A stretch of DNA of 64,000 nt from Chimaeribacter californicus (GCF_002858675.1 NZ_PJZF01000007.1:124001-188000); one strand, 5' to 3'. Numbered from the stretch's first letter, positions 55,660-64,000 are shown. Notes: generated from the sequence alone by a model not told the origin. Numbers and translations: made by a program.

Positions 55660-57129
55660 ATGCGTCACACATCCACTACACCGCAGGCCGGGCATCACAT
55701 CCCTGCCGGTGCCGGGACACTTTTTTTCATCCAGATCTTCGCCACGCTCGGTTTCGCCGTGCTCTACTCCACGCTGGTGCTCTATGCCACCAAAAAACTC
55801 GGCTTCAGTGAGGGCAGTGCCAACGCCATGATGGGCGTCTTCGGCGCTTTCAACTATGGCCTGCACATGTTCGGCGGCTACCTCGGCGGGCGTTACCTCA
55901 GCAACCGCAACCTGTTTGTGCTGGGCATGGTGTTGCAGGTGATCGGCTGCTGGCTGATCGCCACCGCCGGGGTCAGCGGGCTCTACTGGGGGCTGGCGAT
56001 GTTCCTGACCGGCAGCGGCCTGAACGTCACCTGCCTGAATATGATGCTGACGCAGCGCTTCCGCCCGGAGGATGAACGGCGTGAGTCAGCCTTCCTCTGG
56101 AACTATGCCGGCATGAACCTCGGCTTCTTTATCGGCTTTGCCGTGGCCGGCTATTTCCAGCTGAGTGAAAACTACCGCGCGCTGTTCCTGTTTGCCACCT
56201 TCGGCAACCTGCTGGCGATTGTGATTACTCTGCTGCGCTGGCGCATCCTGAAAGATGTGAATACCCCGTTGAATGAGGTGTCACGCGGGCGCTTCCGCCT
56301 GAATATGCTGATCGGGGTGGCGATTCTGCTGCTGCTGGTGCCGCTGATCCGCGTATTGCTGACCCACGCCGGTTTCAGCGGCTACTTTGTGGTGACGCTG
56401 GGCGCGCTGATCTTCCTGGCGCTGATGGTGGTCACGCTGCGCCACCCGCAGCGCGATGAACGCCGCCGCATGGTCGCTTACCTGCTGCTGGCGCTGGGGT
56501 CGCTGGTGTTCTGGATGATCTACCAGCTGGCGCCGATGGGCCTGATGCTGTTTACCGAACACAATATTGACCTGAACGTCTATGGCCTGCGCGTCGCCCC
56601 GCAGTGGGTGCAGAACATCAATACCATCGTGATCGTGGTGGGCGGGCCGCTGATGGCCTGGCTGTTCAGCCGCCTGCGCCTGCGCGGCCGGCGCATCGAC
56701 ATCCCGTTGCAGTTTTCCGCCTCGCTGTTCTGCATCGGGCTGGGTATGCTGGTGCTGCCGGTGGGGATCTCACTGGCGGGGGCGGACGGGCTGGTGGCGT
56801 TTAAATGGATTGTGATCAGCTACGTGTTGCAAAGCCTGGGGGAGCTGCTGATCTCACCGATTGGCTATGCGATGATCGGCAAGCTCGCCCCGGCGCGTTA
56901 CCAGGGCATCATGATGGGCTGCTGGATGATGGTCACCGGCGTTGCCTCGGTGCTGGCCGGGTATATCTCCGGGCTGATGCCGCAAAACAGCGGCAATACG
57001 CCGCTGGCCACCAACCCCGGCTACGGCACTGTCTTCACCTCGTTAGGCTGGGGGGCGGTGGCGACCGGGGTGGTATTACTGGTGCTGATGCCGTTGCTGC
57101 GTAAACTGATTCAACGCACGGCCGCCTGA
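55660..57129 (+). CDS. POT/PTR-like proton-dependent transporter (divergent)
   Basis: Inner-membrane transporter of about 489 residues with 12-14 helices. Overall pattern fits the peptide:H+ symporter (POT) family, for example S-x-x-x-x-M-M-G-V-F-G-A-F-N-Y-G-L-H-M-F-G-G-Y, and the N-M-x-L-T-Q-R-F region. The hallmark E-x-x-E-R motif of helix 1 is absent: the segment reads Q-I-F-A-T-L-G-F-A-V-L-Y. Its substrate and coupling may therefore differ from those of DtpA-type peptide carriers. ATG 55660 follows AGGGG; ghrA lies 47 bases downstream. Confidence 0.75.
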   Translation: MRHTSTTPQAGHHIPAGAGTLFFIQIFATLGFAVLYSTLVLYATKKLGFSEGSANAMMGVFGAFNYGLHMFGGYLGGRYLSNRNLFVLGMVLQVIGCWLIATAGVSGLYWGLAMFLTGSGLNVTCLNMMLTQRFRPEDERRESAFLWNYAGMNLGFFIGFAVAGYFQLSENYRALFLFATFGNLLAIVITLLRWRILKDVNTPLNEVSRGRFRLNMLIGVAILLLLVPLIRVLLTHAGFSGYFVVTLGALIFLALMVVTLRHPQRDERRRMVAYLLLALGSLVFWMIYQLAPMGLMLFTEHNIDLNVYGLRVAPQWVQNINTIVIVVGGPLMAWLFSRLRLRGRRIDIPLQFSASLFCIGLGMLVLPVGISLAGADGLVAFKWIVISYVLQSLGELLISPIGYAMIGKLAPARYQGIMMGCWMMVTGVASVLAGYISGLMPQNSGNTPLATNPGYGTVFTSLGWGAVATGVVLLVLMPLLRKLIQRTAA

Positions 57130-57176
57130 ACCCGCCGCGCGCCGATGGACATGGAATAACTTCAGGAGGGCAGAGT

Positions 57177-58118
57177 ATGAACATCCTTTTTTATCATCCG
57201 ACCTTTAACAGCCAGACGTGGATAGCTGGGCTGGCGCAACGCCTGCCGGAGGCGCAGGTGCGCGTCTGGCAACCCGGGGATGACGCCCCGGCGGACTATG
57301 CGCTGGTGTGGCAGCCACCGCGTGAGATGCTGGCGAGCCGCAGCGGGCTGAAGGGCATTTTTGCCCTGGGCGCAGGCGTTGATGCCATTCTGGCGCAGGA
57401 GCAACAGGCACCGGGCACGCTGCCGGCGGGCGTGCCGCTGCTGCGGCTGGAAGACACCGGCATGGGGCAGCAGATGCAGGAGTATGTGCTGGCCTATGTG
57501 CTGCGCTTTTTCCGCCGGATGGATGAGTACCAGCTCCAGCAGCAGCAAAAACAGTGGCAGCCGCTGAAACCGCACCGGCAGGAGACCTTCCCGATCGGCA
57601 TTATGGGGGCCGGGGTGCTGGGGCAGCAGGTGGCGCAGGCGCTGGTGGGGCTCGGGTTTACTGTGCGCTGCTGGAGCCGCAGCCCGAAACAGATTGAGGG
57701 CGTCGGGAGTTTCCACGGCCGCGATAATTTACCGGCGTTCCTGAAGGGTACCCGGCTATTGATCAACCTGTTGCCGAACACGCCGGAAACCGTGGGCATC
57801 CTCGATCTGGCGCTGATGAAACAGCTGGCCCCCCAGGCGTACCTGATCAACGCGGCGCGCGGCGCACACCTGAAAGAGGGCGATCTGCTGACGGCGCTGG
57901 AGCAGGGGCAGGTGGCGGCCGCCGCGCTGGATGTGTTTGCCGATGAGCCGCTGGCACGCATGCACCCGTTCTGGTCGCACCCGCGCGTTACGGTGACGCC
58001 GCACATCGCTGCCGTGACCCTGCCGGCACAGGCGATGGACCAGATCGTCGCCAACATCCGCGCCATTGAGCAGGGGAAAACCCCCGCCGGGCTGGTTGAC
58101 CGGGATCGCGGTTATTGA
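57177..58118 (+). CDS. ghrA: Glyoxylate/hydroxypyruvate reductase A
   Basis: NADPH-dependent 2-hydroxyacid dehydrogenase of 313 residues that reduces glyoxylate and hydroxypyruvate. It matches E. coli GhrA as recalled: F-Y-H-P-T-F-N at the start, A-L-G-A-G-V-D, R-L-E-D-T-G-M-G-Q-Q-M-Q-E-Y, G-I-M-G-A-G-V-L-G (nucleotide motif), L-I-N-L-L-P-N-T-P-E-T-V-G-I and the catalytic H-P-R-V-T-V-T-P-H. The Shine-Dalgarno CAGGAGGG is excellent. Confidence 0.92.
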   Translation: MNILFYHPTFNSQTWIAGLAQRLPEAQVRVWQPGDDAPADYALVWQPPREMLASRSGLKGIFALGAGVDAILAQEQQAPGTLPAGVPLLRLEDTGMGQQMQEYVLAYVLRFFRRMDEYQLQQQQKQWQPLKPHRQETFPIGIMGAGVLGQQVAQALVGLGFTVRCWSRSPKQIEGVGSFHGRDNLPAFLKGTRLLINLLPNTPETVGILDLALMKQLAPQAYLINAARGAHLKEGDLLTALEQGQVAAAALDVFADEPLARMHPFWSHPRVTVTPHIAAVTLPAQAMDQIVANIRAIEQGKTPAGLVDRDRGY

Positions 58119-58140
58119 TTCTCCGCTGCGCGGTGTATCA

Positions 58141-58165
58141 GGGTGCTGCTGCGGCGGCGGCACCC
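58141..58165 (+). terminator. Weak hairpin after ghrA
   Basis: GGGTGC (58141-58146) pairs with GCACCC (58160-58165), no T-tract. The rest of 58119-58412 is an AT-rich leader with a small palindrome TGCCG-TCA-CGGCA (58240-58252). Confidence 0.35.
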
Positions 58166-58412
58166 AACAAGGCATTGACCATGAGCACGATAAAATACGC
58201 AGAACCCGGTTTAATGCTGTAAGACAAAATATAAAATCATGCCGTCACGGCAAGCAAAAAAGATTTTCGCTCATTCCGGCCGGACGCCTGCCTCATTATT
58301 TTCTATCCAGACGCTAGCTTAATAATATTTTACCGCCCCCCGCTTCTCAAATAATCTGGAAATTCATTATCAGGTATTAATCCTGGCCTGAAGTTATTTG
58401 AAGGACACTGAA

Positions 58413-59678
58413 ATGACGGTTGAAAAAAAAGAGATCGATACACTGGTAGTCGGCGCAGGTCAGGCTGGTGTGGCGATGAGTGAGCATCTGAGCCGGCTGG
58501 GTATTCCCCATCTGGTACTGGAAAAAAGCCGCATTGCAGAAGCATGGCGCAGCGGACGCTGGGATTCCTTAGTGGCTAACGGCCCCGCCTGGCATGACCG
58601 GTTCCCGGGGATGGAATTTCCGGGTTACACACCGGACAGTTTTGTCGCAAAAGAGGATGTGGCTGACTATTTTGTTGCCTATGCAAAAAAATTCGATGCG
58701 CCGATTCAAACCGGCGTCGAAGTAAAAAGGGCGACCCGCAATACGGGGCGGCCGGGATTTACCGTTGAAACCTCCGACGGCATTATTGAAGCGCAACGTA
58801 TTGTCGCGGCCACCGGCCCATTTCAGCGCCCGGTTATCCCGGCGATTGCGCCTGAGGATAACCGCCTCTTCCAGATTCACTCTGCCGATTACCGCCACCC
58901 CGGGCAATTGCCGGAGGGCGGCGTGCTGGTGGTCGGTGCCGGTTCATCCGGTGTACAGATTGCCGATGAATTGCAGCGTGCAGGGAAAAAGGTCTGGCTC
59001 TCCGTCGGCCCGCACGATCGCCCGCCGCGCAGCTATCGCAACCGGGACTTCTGCTGGTGGCTGGGCGTGCTGGGGTTGTGGGATGCGGCAGCCAGCCAGC
59101 CCGGCAAAGAGCATGTCACCATTGCCGTAAGCGGCGCACGAGGCGGACACACCGTCGACTTCCGCAAACTGGCTGCACAGGGCATCAATCTGGTCGGGCT
59201 GACGAGCGCTTTCCATCAGGGCGTGGTGAGCTTTCACCCGGATCTGGCCGGGAATATCAACCGCGGGGACGCCAATTACCTGTCGCTGCTGGACGCCGCC
59301 GATCGTTACATTGCCCAGAACGGTCTCGACCTGCCGGAAGAGCCAGAGGCGCGCCATTTTCTGCCTGATCCCGCCTGCATGACCGCCCCCACGCGGGAAA
59401 TCGACCTCGCCCAGGCAGGCATTACCGCCATTATCTGGGCGACCGGTTACGTCGCCGATTATCGCTGGCTGGAGGTGAATGCCTTTAATGAACAGAATAA
59501 ACCGCAGCATCATCGCGGGGTATCGAGCGAGCCGGGCGTCTATTTTCTTGGGCTTCCCTGGCTCTCGCGCCGGGGGTCAACCTTCATCTGGGGGGTGTGG
59601 CACGATGCAAAATACATCGCCGACCAGATTGCCATTCAGCGCCAATACCAGCATTACCAGACTACGTCAGAACGTTGA
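58413..59678 (+). CDS. Flavin-containing monooxygenase (CzcO-like)
   Basis: FAD/NADPH enzyme of 421 residues. The two Rossmann motifs are G-A-G-Q-A-G (FAD, near residue 16) and G-A-G-S-S-G (NADPH, middle), and A-T-G-Y-V-A-D-Y is the second FAD contact. It may N- or S-oxygenate a nucleophilic substrate, or perform Baeyer-Villiger chemistry. It leads an operon with a Rid protein, a DUF1028 protein and an ArgE-like deacylase; ATG 58413 follows AAGGA. Confidence 0.82.
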   Translation: MTVEKKEIDTLVVGAGQAGVAMSEHLSRLGIPHLVLEKSRIAEAWRSGRWDSLVANGPAWHDRFPGMEFPGYTPDSFVAKEDVADYFVAYAKKFDAPIQTGVEVKRATRNTGRPGFTVETSDGIIEAQRIVAATGPFQRPVIPAIAPEDNRLFQIHSADYRHPGQLPEGGVLVVGAGSSGVQIADELQRAGKKVWLSVGPHDRPPRSYRNRDFCWWLGVLGLWDAAASQPGKEHVTIAVSGARGGHTVDFRKLAAQGINLVGLTSAFHQGVVSFHPDLAGNINRGDANYLSLLDAADRYIAQNGLDLPEEPEARHFLPDPACMTAPTREIDLAQAGITAIIWATGYVADYRWLEVNAFNEQNKPQHHRGVSSEPGVYFLGLPWLSRRGSTFIWGVWHDAKYIADQIAIQRQYQHYQTTSER

Positions 59679-59712
59679 TACTCCTTCATTCCCGTCAACT
59701 CACAGGAAACAG

Positions 59713-60150
59713 ATGATGCCGACACATACCCGCATCCGTATGTTTAATACCAAAGAAACCTATCCGAACCAGGCCCTGGATAACGATCTCTGCCAGGCCG
59801 TCCGCGCCGGGAACACGGTTTATGTCCGTGGCCAGGTAGGCACTGATTTTGAAGGCAACCTGGTGGGGCTGGGCGATCCCCGTGCGCAGGCTGAGCAGGC
59901 GATGAAAAACGTCAAGCAGTTGCTTGAAGAGGCCGGCAGTGACCTGTCACACATTGTGAAAACCACCACCTACATCATCGACCCACGCTATCGCGAACCT
60001 ATCTATCTGGAAGTGGGGAAATGGCTGAAAGGGGTATTTCCCATTTCAACCGGGCTGGTGGTCTCTGCGCTGGCGCAACCGCAATGGCTGATGGAAATTG
60101 ATGTGATTGCCGTGATCCCCGATGACTGGAACGCTAAGGAGCCCGTATGA
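59713..60150 (+). CDS. Rid-family protein (YjgF/YER057c), non-RidA subgroup
   Basis: Protein of 145 residues with the trimeric Rid fold: Q-A-V-R-A-G-N-T-V-Y-V-R-G-Q-V-G-T-D and V-K-T-T-T-Y-I-I-D. RidA uses an Arg in F-P-A-R-S for imine hydrolysis; here the equivalent reads F-P-I-S-T, so the canonical 2-aminoacrylate deaminase is unlikely. Such Rid paralogues occur in pathways for cyclic amides and amino-acid derivatives. ATG 59713 follows AGGAAACAG. Stop overlaps the next start. Confidence 0.82.
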   Translation: MMPTHTRIRMFNTKETYPNQALDNDLCQAVRAGNTVYVRGQVGTDFEGNLVGLGDPRAQAEQAMKNVKQLLEEAGSDLSHIVKTTTYIIDPRYREPIYLEVGKWLKGVFPISTGLVVSALAQPQWLMEIDVIAVIPDDWNAKEPV

Positions 60151-60821
60151 CCCTGTCTATTACCGCCCGGTGCCCGGAGTCGGGGCAATTGGGCATCGCG
60201 ATCAGCTCCTCCAGCATCGCGGTCGGCGCACGTTGCCCCTGGCTACAGGCGGGTGTCGGCGCGGTCTCCAGCCAAAATATCACCTTGCCCGCGCTGGGGC
60301 AGCAGATTCTGGCCAATCTGGAGGCGGGCGAAAGCCCGCAACAGGCGATGAAAAGTGCGCTGGCAGAAGATCGGTTCAGTGAATACCGCCAGGTGGCGGT
60401 CATCGGCGCGGACGGTAGCACGGCGATGTTCAGCGGGGATAAAACGCTGGGCATCTGGCATACGGCACAGGGGGAAAACTGTGTCGCCGCGGGCAACATG
60501 CTGGCGGACAAAGCCGTGATTGGCGCCATGGTGGACGCATTTACCGCCTCCAGCGGGGAGCTGACCGGGCGCCTGATCGGCGCCCTGCAGGCCGGGCTGG
60601 CGCGCGGTGGGGAAGCGGGGCCGCTGCATTCGGCCGCGGTGAAGGTGGTTGAGGATTACACCTGGCCTGTGGTCGATCTCCGCGTTGACTGGGCGGAGGA
60701 AGACCCGGTCGGGCAACTTCACACGCTGTGGCTCGCCTATGAGCCGCAAATGCAGGCTTATCTCACCCGCGCGCTGGATCCGCGTGACGCGCCCAGCTAC
60801 GGTGTGCCGGGCGATGAATGA
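60147..60821 (+). CDS. DUF1028 family protein (Ntn-hydrolase type)
   Basis: Protein of 224 residues. The opening M-T-L-S-I-T-A-R-C-P-E-S-G-Q-L-G-I-A is the family signature; loss of Met would expose Thr2 as a possible N-terminal nucleophile. Members are often beside Rid proteins and deacylases, suggesting amide hydrolysis, but no activity is established. It overlaps both neighbours by a few bases. Confidence 0.78.
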   Translation: MTLSITARCPESGQLGIAISSSSIAVGARCPWLQAGVGAVSSQNITLPALGQQILANLEAGESPQQAMKSALAEDRFSEYRQVAVIGADGSTAMFSGDKTLGIWHTAQGENCVAAGNMLADKAVIGAMVDAFTASSGELTGRLIGALQAGLARGGEAGPLHSAAVKVVEDYTWPVVDLRVDWAEEDPVGQLHTLWLAYEPQMQAYLTRALDPRDAPSYGVPGDE

Positions 60822-61962
60822 ATCCGTGCGTTCCCTGCTGGCGAGGCTGCTCGCGTTTGATACCACCAGCCGCGAGTCCAATCTGGCGCTGATTGATTTC
60901 ATTCATGACTACCTGGCGGAGCACGGCATTCCTTCGCAGCGCTTTTATGATGAGGACGGACGTAAAGCGAACCTTTATGCCCGGCTGGGGCCGCCGGGCG
61001 GGGGCGGCGTCATGCTGTCCGGCCATACCGACGTGGTACCGGCTGACGGCCAGCGCTGGACCGTGCCGCCCTTCAGCCTCACCGAGCGGGAAGGGCGCTG
61101 CTACGGGCGCGGCAGTGCCGACATGAAAGGCTTTCTCGCCTGCATGCTGGCTTCGCTGGCGAATTTTCTGGAACAGCCGCTCAGGATGCCGCTCCACCTG
61201 GCCTTTTCTTATGATGAAGAGGTAGGCTGCCTCGGGGTACGCAGCCTGGTGGCCTATCTCAACGCCTGTGCAGAAAAACCGGCCATGTGCATCATCGGGG
61301 AGCCCACGGAGATGCGGCCGGTGTATGGCCATAAAGGTAAACTTGCCATGCGTTGTCAGGTGCGTGGGCACGCCTGCCATTCCGCGTATGCACCCTCAGG
61401 CGTGAATGCCATCCTGTATGCGGCCCGGCTCATCACCCGGCTGGAGGCGTTGAGCGAGCGGCTGGCAGCGCAGCGCGACAGCCGTTTTGACCCGCCTTAC
61501 AGCACCTTACAGGTGGGGACTATTCAGGGCGGCACCGCCTTGAATATCGTGCCGCAAGATTGCCGGTTTGATTTCGAAATCCGCAGCCTGCCGGGAGCCG
61601 AGGTGGCGGATGTCACCACCGCGTTACAGGAGTATGCCCAACACACGCTGCTGCCCATGATGAAACAGGTGGATGCACACTGCACCATTCAGTTTGACCC
61701 CTTAAGCTACTACCCGGGGCTGTTAACCGACCCGCAGTCGGCCTTTGCGCAGTGGATGATGCAATGGAGCGGCAGTGACGATTTTCAGACCGTAGCGTTC
61801 GGCACGGAGGGCGGTTTATTTGATGAGGCGGGCATCGCCACGCTGGTATGCGGCCCCGGCAGTATGGAACAGGGCCATAAACCCGACGAGTATGTCAGCC
61901 TTGATCAACTTGCGCGCTGTATGCAGATGCTGGGCAACCTCTGCCGGTGGATGCGGGCCTGA
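60814..61962 (+). CDS. M20 deacylase, ArgE (acetylornithine deacetylase) type
   Basis: Zinc-dependent amidohydrolase of 382 residues. Metal ligands: His/Asp in S-G-H-T-D-V-V-P, Asp in G-S-A-D-M-K-G, Glu pair in Y-D-E-E-V-G-C-L-G, and His in E-Q-G-H-K-P-D-E-Y. A separate dimerisation domain lies between. In this operon it may deacylate an N-acylated pathway intermediate and need not be the biosynthetic ArgE, whose gene normally lies with argCBH. ATG 60814 overlaps the preceding stop. Confidence 0.82.
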   Translation: MNESVRSLLARLLAFDTTSRESNLALIDFIHDYLAEHGIPSQRFYDEDGRKANLYARLGPPGGGGVMLSGHTDVVPADGQRWTVPPFSLTEREGRCYGRGSADMKGFLACMLASLANFLEQPLRMPLHLAFSYDEEVGCLGVRSLVAYLNACAEKPAMCIIGEPTEMRPVYGHKGKLAMRCQVRGHACHSAYAPSGVNAILYAARLITRLEALSERLAAQRDSRFDPPYSTLQVGTIQGGTALNIVPQDCRFDFEIRSLPGAEVADVTTALQEYAQHTLLPMMKQVDAHCTIQFDPLSYYPGLLTDPQSAFAQWMMQWSGSDDFQTVAFGTEGGLFDEAGIATLVCGPGSMEQGHKPDEYVSLDQLARCMQMLGNLCRWMRA

Positions 61963-61973
61963 GGGAATGCGGA

Positions 61974-62001
61974 GGCTGCCGCCGGAGCACGGGCGGCAGC
62001 C
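61974..62001. terminator. Hairpin between convergent operons
   Basis: GGCTGCCGCC (61974-61983) pairs with GGCGGCAGCC (61992-62001), no clear T-tract. Confidence 0.5.
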
Positions 62002-62008
62002 GCGGCCG

Positions 62009-62740
62009 TTAATCCATCACCGAAGGATCAGACTCAATCATCAGTTGTTTCATCTCTTCAAAATGCCGGCGGGAGAAGTCGCTGATTTTTTCCCAGTCCT
62101 GCGCGGTCTTCTCGGCAACGTCATCAGACAGCACCTTCAGCAGCTGGCCGGTAGACCAGGCGGTCACCAGAATCTGGCAGGCCCGCTCCAGCGTCCAGAT
62201 ATCATCAAAGGTTTCACCAATCGTCTGCCCGGTCACCATGACGCCGTGGTTGCCCATCAGCAGGCGGCGTTTTCCTGCTAGCAGATCGGCAAGGCGTGCG
62301 CCTTCTTCCACTGAGTCAGCCATACCGCCATAGAGCGTATCGATCGCCACGCGGTTGAAATAGCGCGCCGTATTCTGGTCAATCGGCGGGATATGGGGGT
62401 GCGCCAGGCAGGCGATGCTGGTGGTATAGACGGGGTGTAAATGCAGCACCACCCGCACTTCCGGCAGGCGCTGGTGAATCTGGCCATGAATGGCCCAGGC
62501 GGTGGCATCCACATTATCACGCTCTGCATTGGAGGCGTCGTCCGCATTCAGCAGTAACAGATCGCTGGCGCGGATACGGGAGAAGTGTTTCCACTTCGGG
62601 TTGATCAAAAAGTCTTTCCCATCAGGGGAAATGGCGGCGCTGAAATGGTTCGCCACGGCCTCATGCATCCCCAGATGGGCGATGATGCGAAACGTCGCCG
62701 CCAGGTCAATACGTGTTTTTTCTTCAAAGGAAAGTGCCAT
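62009..62740 (-). CDS. Class II aldolase/adducin family protein
   Basis: Zinc-dependent aldolase or decarboxylase-like enzyme of 243 residues. The zinc site is H-L-H-P and N-H-G-V-M-V; the N-terminal H-F-S-A-A-I-S contributes substrate contacts. Natural substrates in the family range from sugar phosphates to ketones; here the neighbours suggest retro-aldol cleavage of a catabolic intermediate. It is the last visible gene of the minus-strand unit, with the SBP gene 56 bases upstream. Confidence 0.8.
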   Translation of the reverse strand: MALSFEEKTRIDLAATFRIIAHLGMHEAVANHFSAAISPDGKDFLINPKWKHFSRIRASDLLLLNADDASNAERDNVDATAWAIHGQIHQRLPEVRVVLHLHPVYTTSIACLAHPHIPPIDQNTARYFNRVAIDTLYGGMADSVEEGARLADLLAGKRRLLMGNHGVMVTGQTIGETFDDIWTLERACQILVTAWSTGQLLKVLSDDVAEKTAQDWEKISDFSRRHFEEMKQLMIESDPSVMD

Positions 62741-62760
62741 AAATTATCTCGTCAGGCATG

Positions 62761-62786
62761 GCGTGCCCCGGCGTAAGGGGGCACGC
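62761..62786 (-). terminator. Hairpin between SBP and aldolase genes
   Basis: GCGTGCCCC (62761-62769) pairs with GGGGCACGC (62778-62786). It could attenuate transcription or protect the upstream mRNA, so binding protein may exceed aldolase. Confidence 0.5.
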
Positions 62787-62796
62787 CGATAAGTGA

Positions 62797-63627
62797 TCAG
62801 GGTTTGGGCATCAGGGTGCTGATGTCGTCCTCGCTGGGCGGCTGGAAGTTATATTTCTTCAGCAGCGCCGCGTATTCCGGTGTTTGGCGGTATTTTTCCA
62901 GCGCATCCGTCAGCGCTTTTTTCACCTCGTCATTGCCTTTTTTCACCCCAAACCCGTTCAACACCGGGTAGATGAGGGTGTCGGAGGAGATGACGATGCG
63001 GCTGCCCAATTTCTCAATCACCCCGTTGGCCACCGCTGCATCGGTGATTTGTGCCTCAACCGCATGTGACAGCAGGGCCTGGGTGGTTTGCGGATCGGTA
63101 CTGTATTCGCTCAACGCAATGGGCTTTAACCCTTTCTTGACGCAATAGTCAGTGGAGAGCTTTTGCAGCTGTTGCAACCAGGAGGTGGCCCCCATGGAGC
63201 CTATCTTGTGGCCGCAAAAATCTTCCGGGCGCCTGGGCTGATAATCATTTCCTTTCAGCGACAAAATAGCTTCACCGCTTTTCAGGTAAGGCACCATATC
63301 GATGACTTTCAGGCGCTCAGCAGTGATATACATCGAGGAGTTGGTGATATCGAAGCGCCCGCCTTGCAGGCCGGTGATCAGGTTGGGAAAGCGGGTGTCG
63401 ATATTTTCCGCCTTGCGCCCCATCATTTTTGCCAGGCCATCAAGGAATTCAATATCAAAGCCCACCGGCCGGTTTTTCTCAACGTATTCATAGGGAAAAA
63501 AGGTCATGTCTGACCCGGCGATGATTTTCCCGGGCTGGAGGAAAGCCTGTGAACTAAAAGAGGCCAGCGCGAGGGCGGCGCTCAGGCACAGGGCAACAGG
63601 GCGGGCAACGGTACGTAATGGCTTCAT
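62797..63627 (-). CDS. Amino-acid-type ABC substrate-binding protein (family 3)
   Basis: Periplasmic binding protein of 276 residues with a cleavable signal (~28 residues, ending S-S-Q-A). The fold signature I-A-G-S-D-M-T-F-F-P-Y-E-Y, G-F-D-I-E-F-L-D-G-L and D-I-T-N-S-S-M-Y-I-T is that of polar amino acid or opine binders. Permease and ATPase genes are not in the visible part and may lie past the window edge. Context suggests it captures the substrate for the neighbouring pathway. Confidence 0.82.
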   Translation of the reverse strand: MKPLRTVARPVALCLSAALALASFSSQAFLQPGKIIAGSDMTFFPYEYVEKNRPVGFDIEFLDGLAKMMGRKAENIDTRFPNLITGLQGGRFDITNSSMYITAERLKVIDMVPYLKSGEAILSLKGNDYQPRRPEDFCGHKIGSMGATSWLQQLQKLSTDYCVKKGLKPIALSEYSTDPQTTQALLSHAVEAQITDAAVANGVIEKLGSRIVISSDTLIYPVLNGFGVKKGNDEVKKALTDALEKYRQTPEYAALLKKYNFQPPSEDDISTLMPKP

Positions 63628-63650
63628 GTCAGCTCCAATGGAAAAAGAGG

Positions 63651-64000
63651 TCAGGCAATCGCGGGATCTTTCCCAGCCTGTTGAACAAAAAAGGACGCGC
63701 CGCGCGGTTTTTGCGGCAGCCGCAGCTGGTTATCGGTGCTGCGCACCAGCCCGCTCTCATCACCAGCCACCATCACGCCGGCATGTTGACTGGGTAAAGG
63801 GTTTTCACCATAGGGCAGGCTGTCTTCAGCGGCATACACACAGATAAAGAGCGTCCTGGGTAATTCAGTGACATTGGGGCTGGAGGCATGCAGCAAGCGG
63901 GTATGCATGAAACAGACCGAACCCGGAGGGCCGAAACACGCAACGGGCTGGCGGCAATGTTCAGACACCACCGCATCATCCACCGCGCCGGTAAACCGGT
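63651..64000 (-). CDS. Phytanoyl-CoA dioxygenase (PhyH) family, C-terminal part
   Basis: Incomplete: the gene enters from the right edge and ends at 63651. The visible ~115 residues include H-T-R-L-L-H-A-S-S-P-N followed by R-T-L-F-I, the distal His and Arg of Fe(II)/2-oxoglutarate dioxygenases of the PhyH/ectoine-hydroxylase type; the H-x-D motif would be outside. It is 23 bases upstream of the binding-protein gene and probably co-transcribed. Confidence 0.72.
   Translation of the reverse strand, partial: RFTGAVDDAVVSEHCRQPVACFGPPGSVCFMHTRLLHASSPNVTELPRTLFICVYAAEDSLPYGENPLPSQHAGVMVAGDESGLVRSTDNQLRLPQKPRGASFFVQQAGKDPAIA

Noticed and set aside
60814-61962. Biosynthetic argE
   Set aside because: The gene is embedded in a catabolic-looking operon and no arg genes are nearby, so no symbol is given.

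Overview
The window looks like a chromosomal segment of a high-GC member of Enterobacterales, close to Serratia and its relatives. The evidence is the conserved block ychF / pth-ychH-prs-ispE-lolB-hemA-prfA-prmC-sirB2-sirB1-kdsA, the lgoT/lgoR/lgoD and hemSTUV homologues, two tRNA-Ser(GGA) genes with typical enterobacterial stable-RNA promoters, and overlapping start/stop codons throughout. No rRNA, CRISPR array, integrase or transposase was seen.

Layout. (1) 1-7230: the end of an aryl-polyene (APE) pigment cluster: a partial LolA-like carrier, an MMPL exporter fused to a DUF3261 lipoprotein domain, then the order KS-DH-KR-KS (apeO, P, Q, R) and a phosphopantetheinyl transferase. (2) 7249-16564: an L-galactonate locus (lgoT, lgoR, lgoD) with a complete five-gene Dpp/Opp-type ABC transporter between transporter and regulator. 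(3) 16579-22648: a gamma-glutamylcyclotransferase-like protein, a glutamine-amidotransferase-like protein, and a divergent operon of NMT1-type binding protein, M24 'pita-bread' hydrolase, ATPase, permease and LacI regulator. (4) 22649-25865: a lower-GC patch with a 27-bp tandem repeat, a multi-hairpin element with CsrA-like motifs on the minus strand, a predicted amidase toxin / lipoprotein immunity pair, a Fur-box-controlled flavin monooxygenase and a DUF523 protein. (5) 26183-38542: a zinc alcohol dehydrogenase, a GAF-GGDEF cyclase, a FhuF-like reductase divergent from a haem operon (hemS-T-U-V plus TonB receptor), a PadR-like/O-methyltransferase pair and a DapA-family aldolase. (6) 38931-53153: the housekeeping block, with one SulP transporter between ychF and pth and a second (dauA) after kdsA. 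(7) 53488-58118: a membrane GGDEF cyclase, two tRNA-Ser copies in a ~487-bp duplication, a POT-like transporter and ghrA. (8) 58413-64000: two convergent transcription units (flavin monooxygenase, Rid protein, DUF1028, ArgE-like deacylase; and PhyH-type dioxygenase, amino-acid-type binding protein, class II aldolase) that look like an uncharacterised catabolic pathway.

Most likely undescribed systems: the 58413-64000 catabolic cluster, the LacI/M24/NMT1 uptake cluster, the structured RNA-like element at 22823-22961, and the toxin/immunity pair next to it. All functions are inferred by reading the sequence; no database search was possible.
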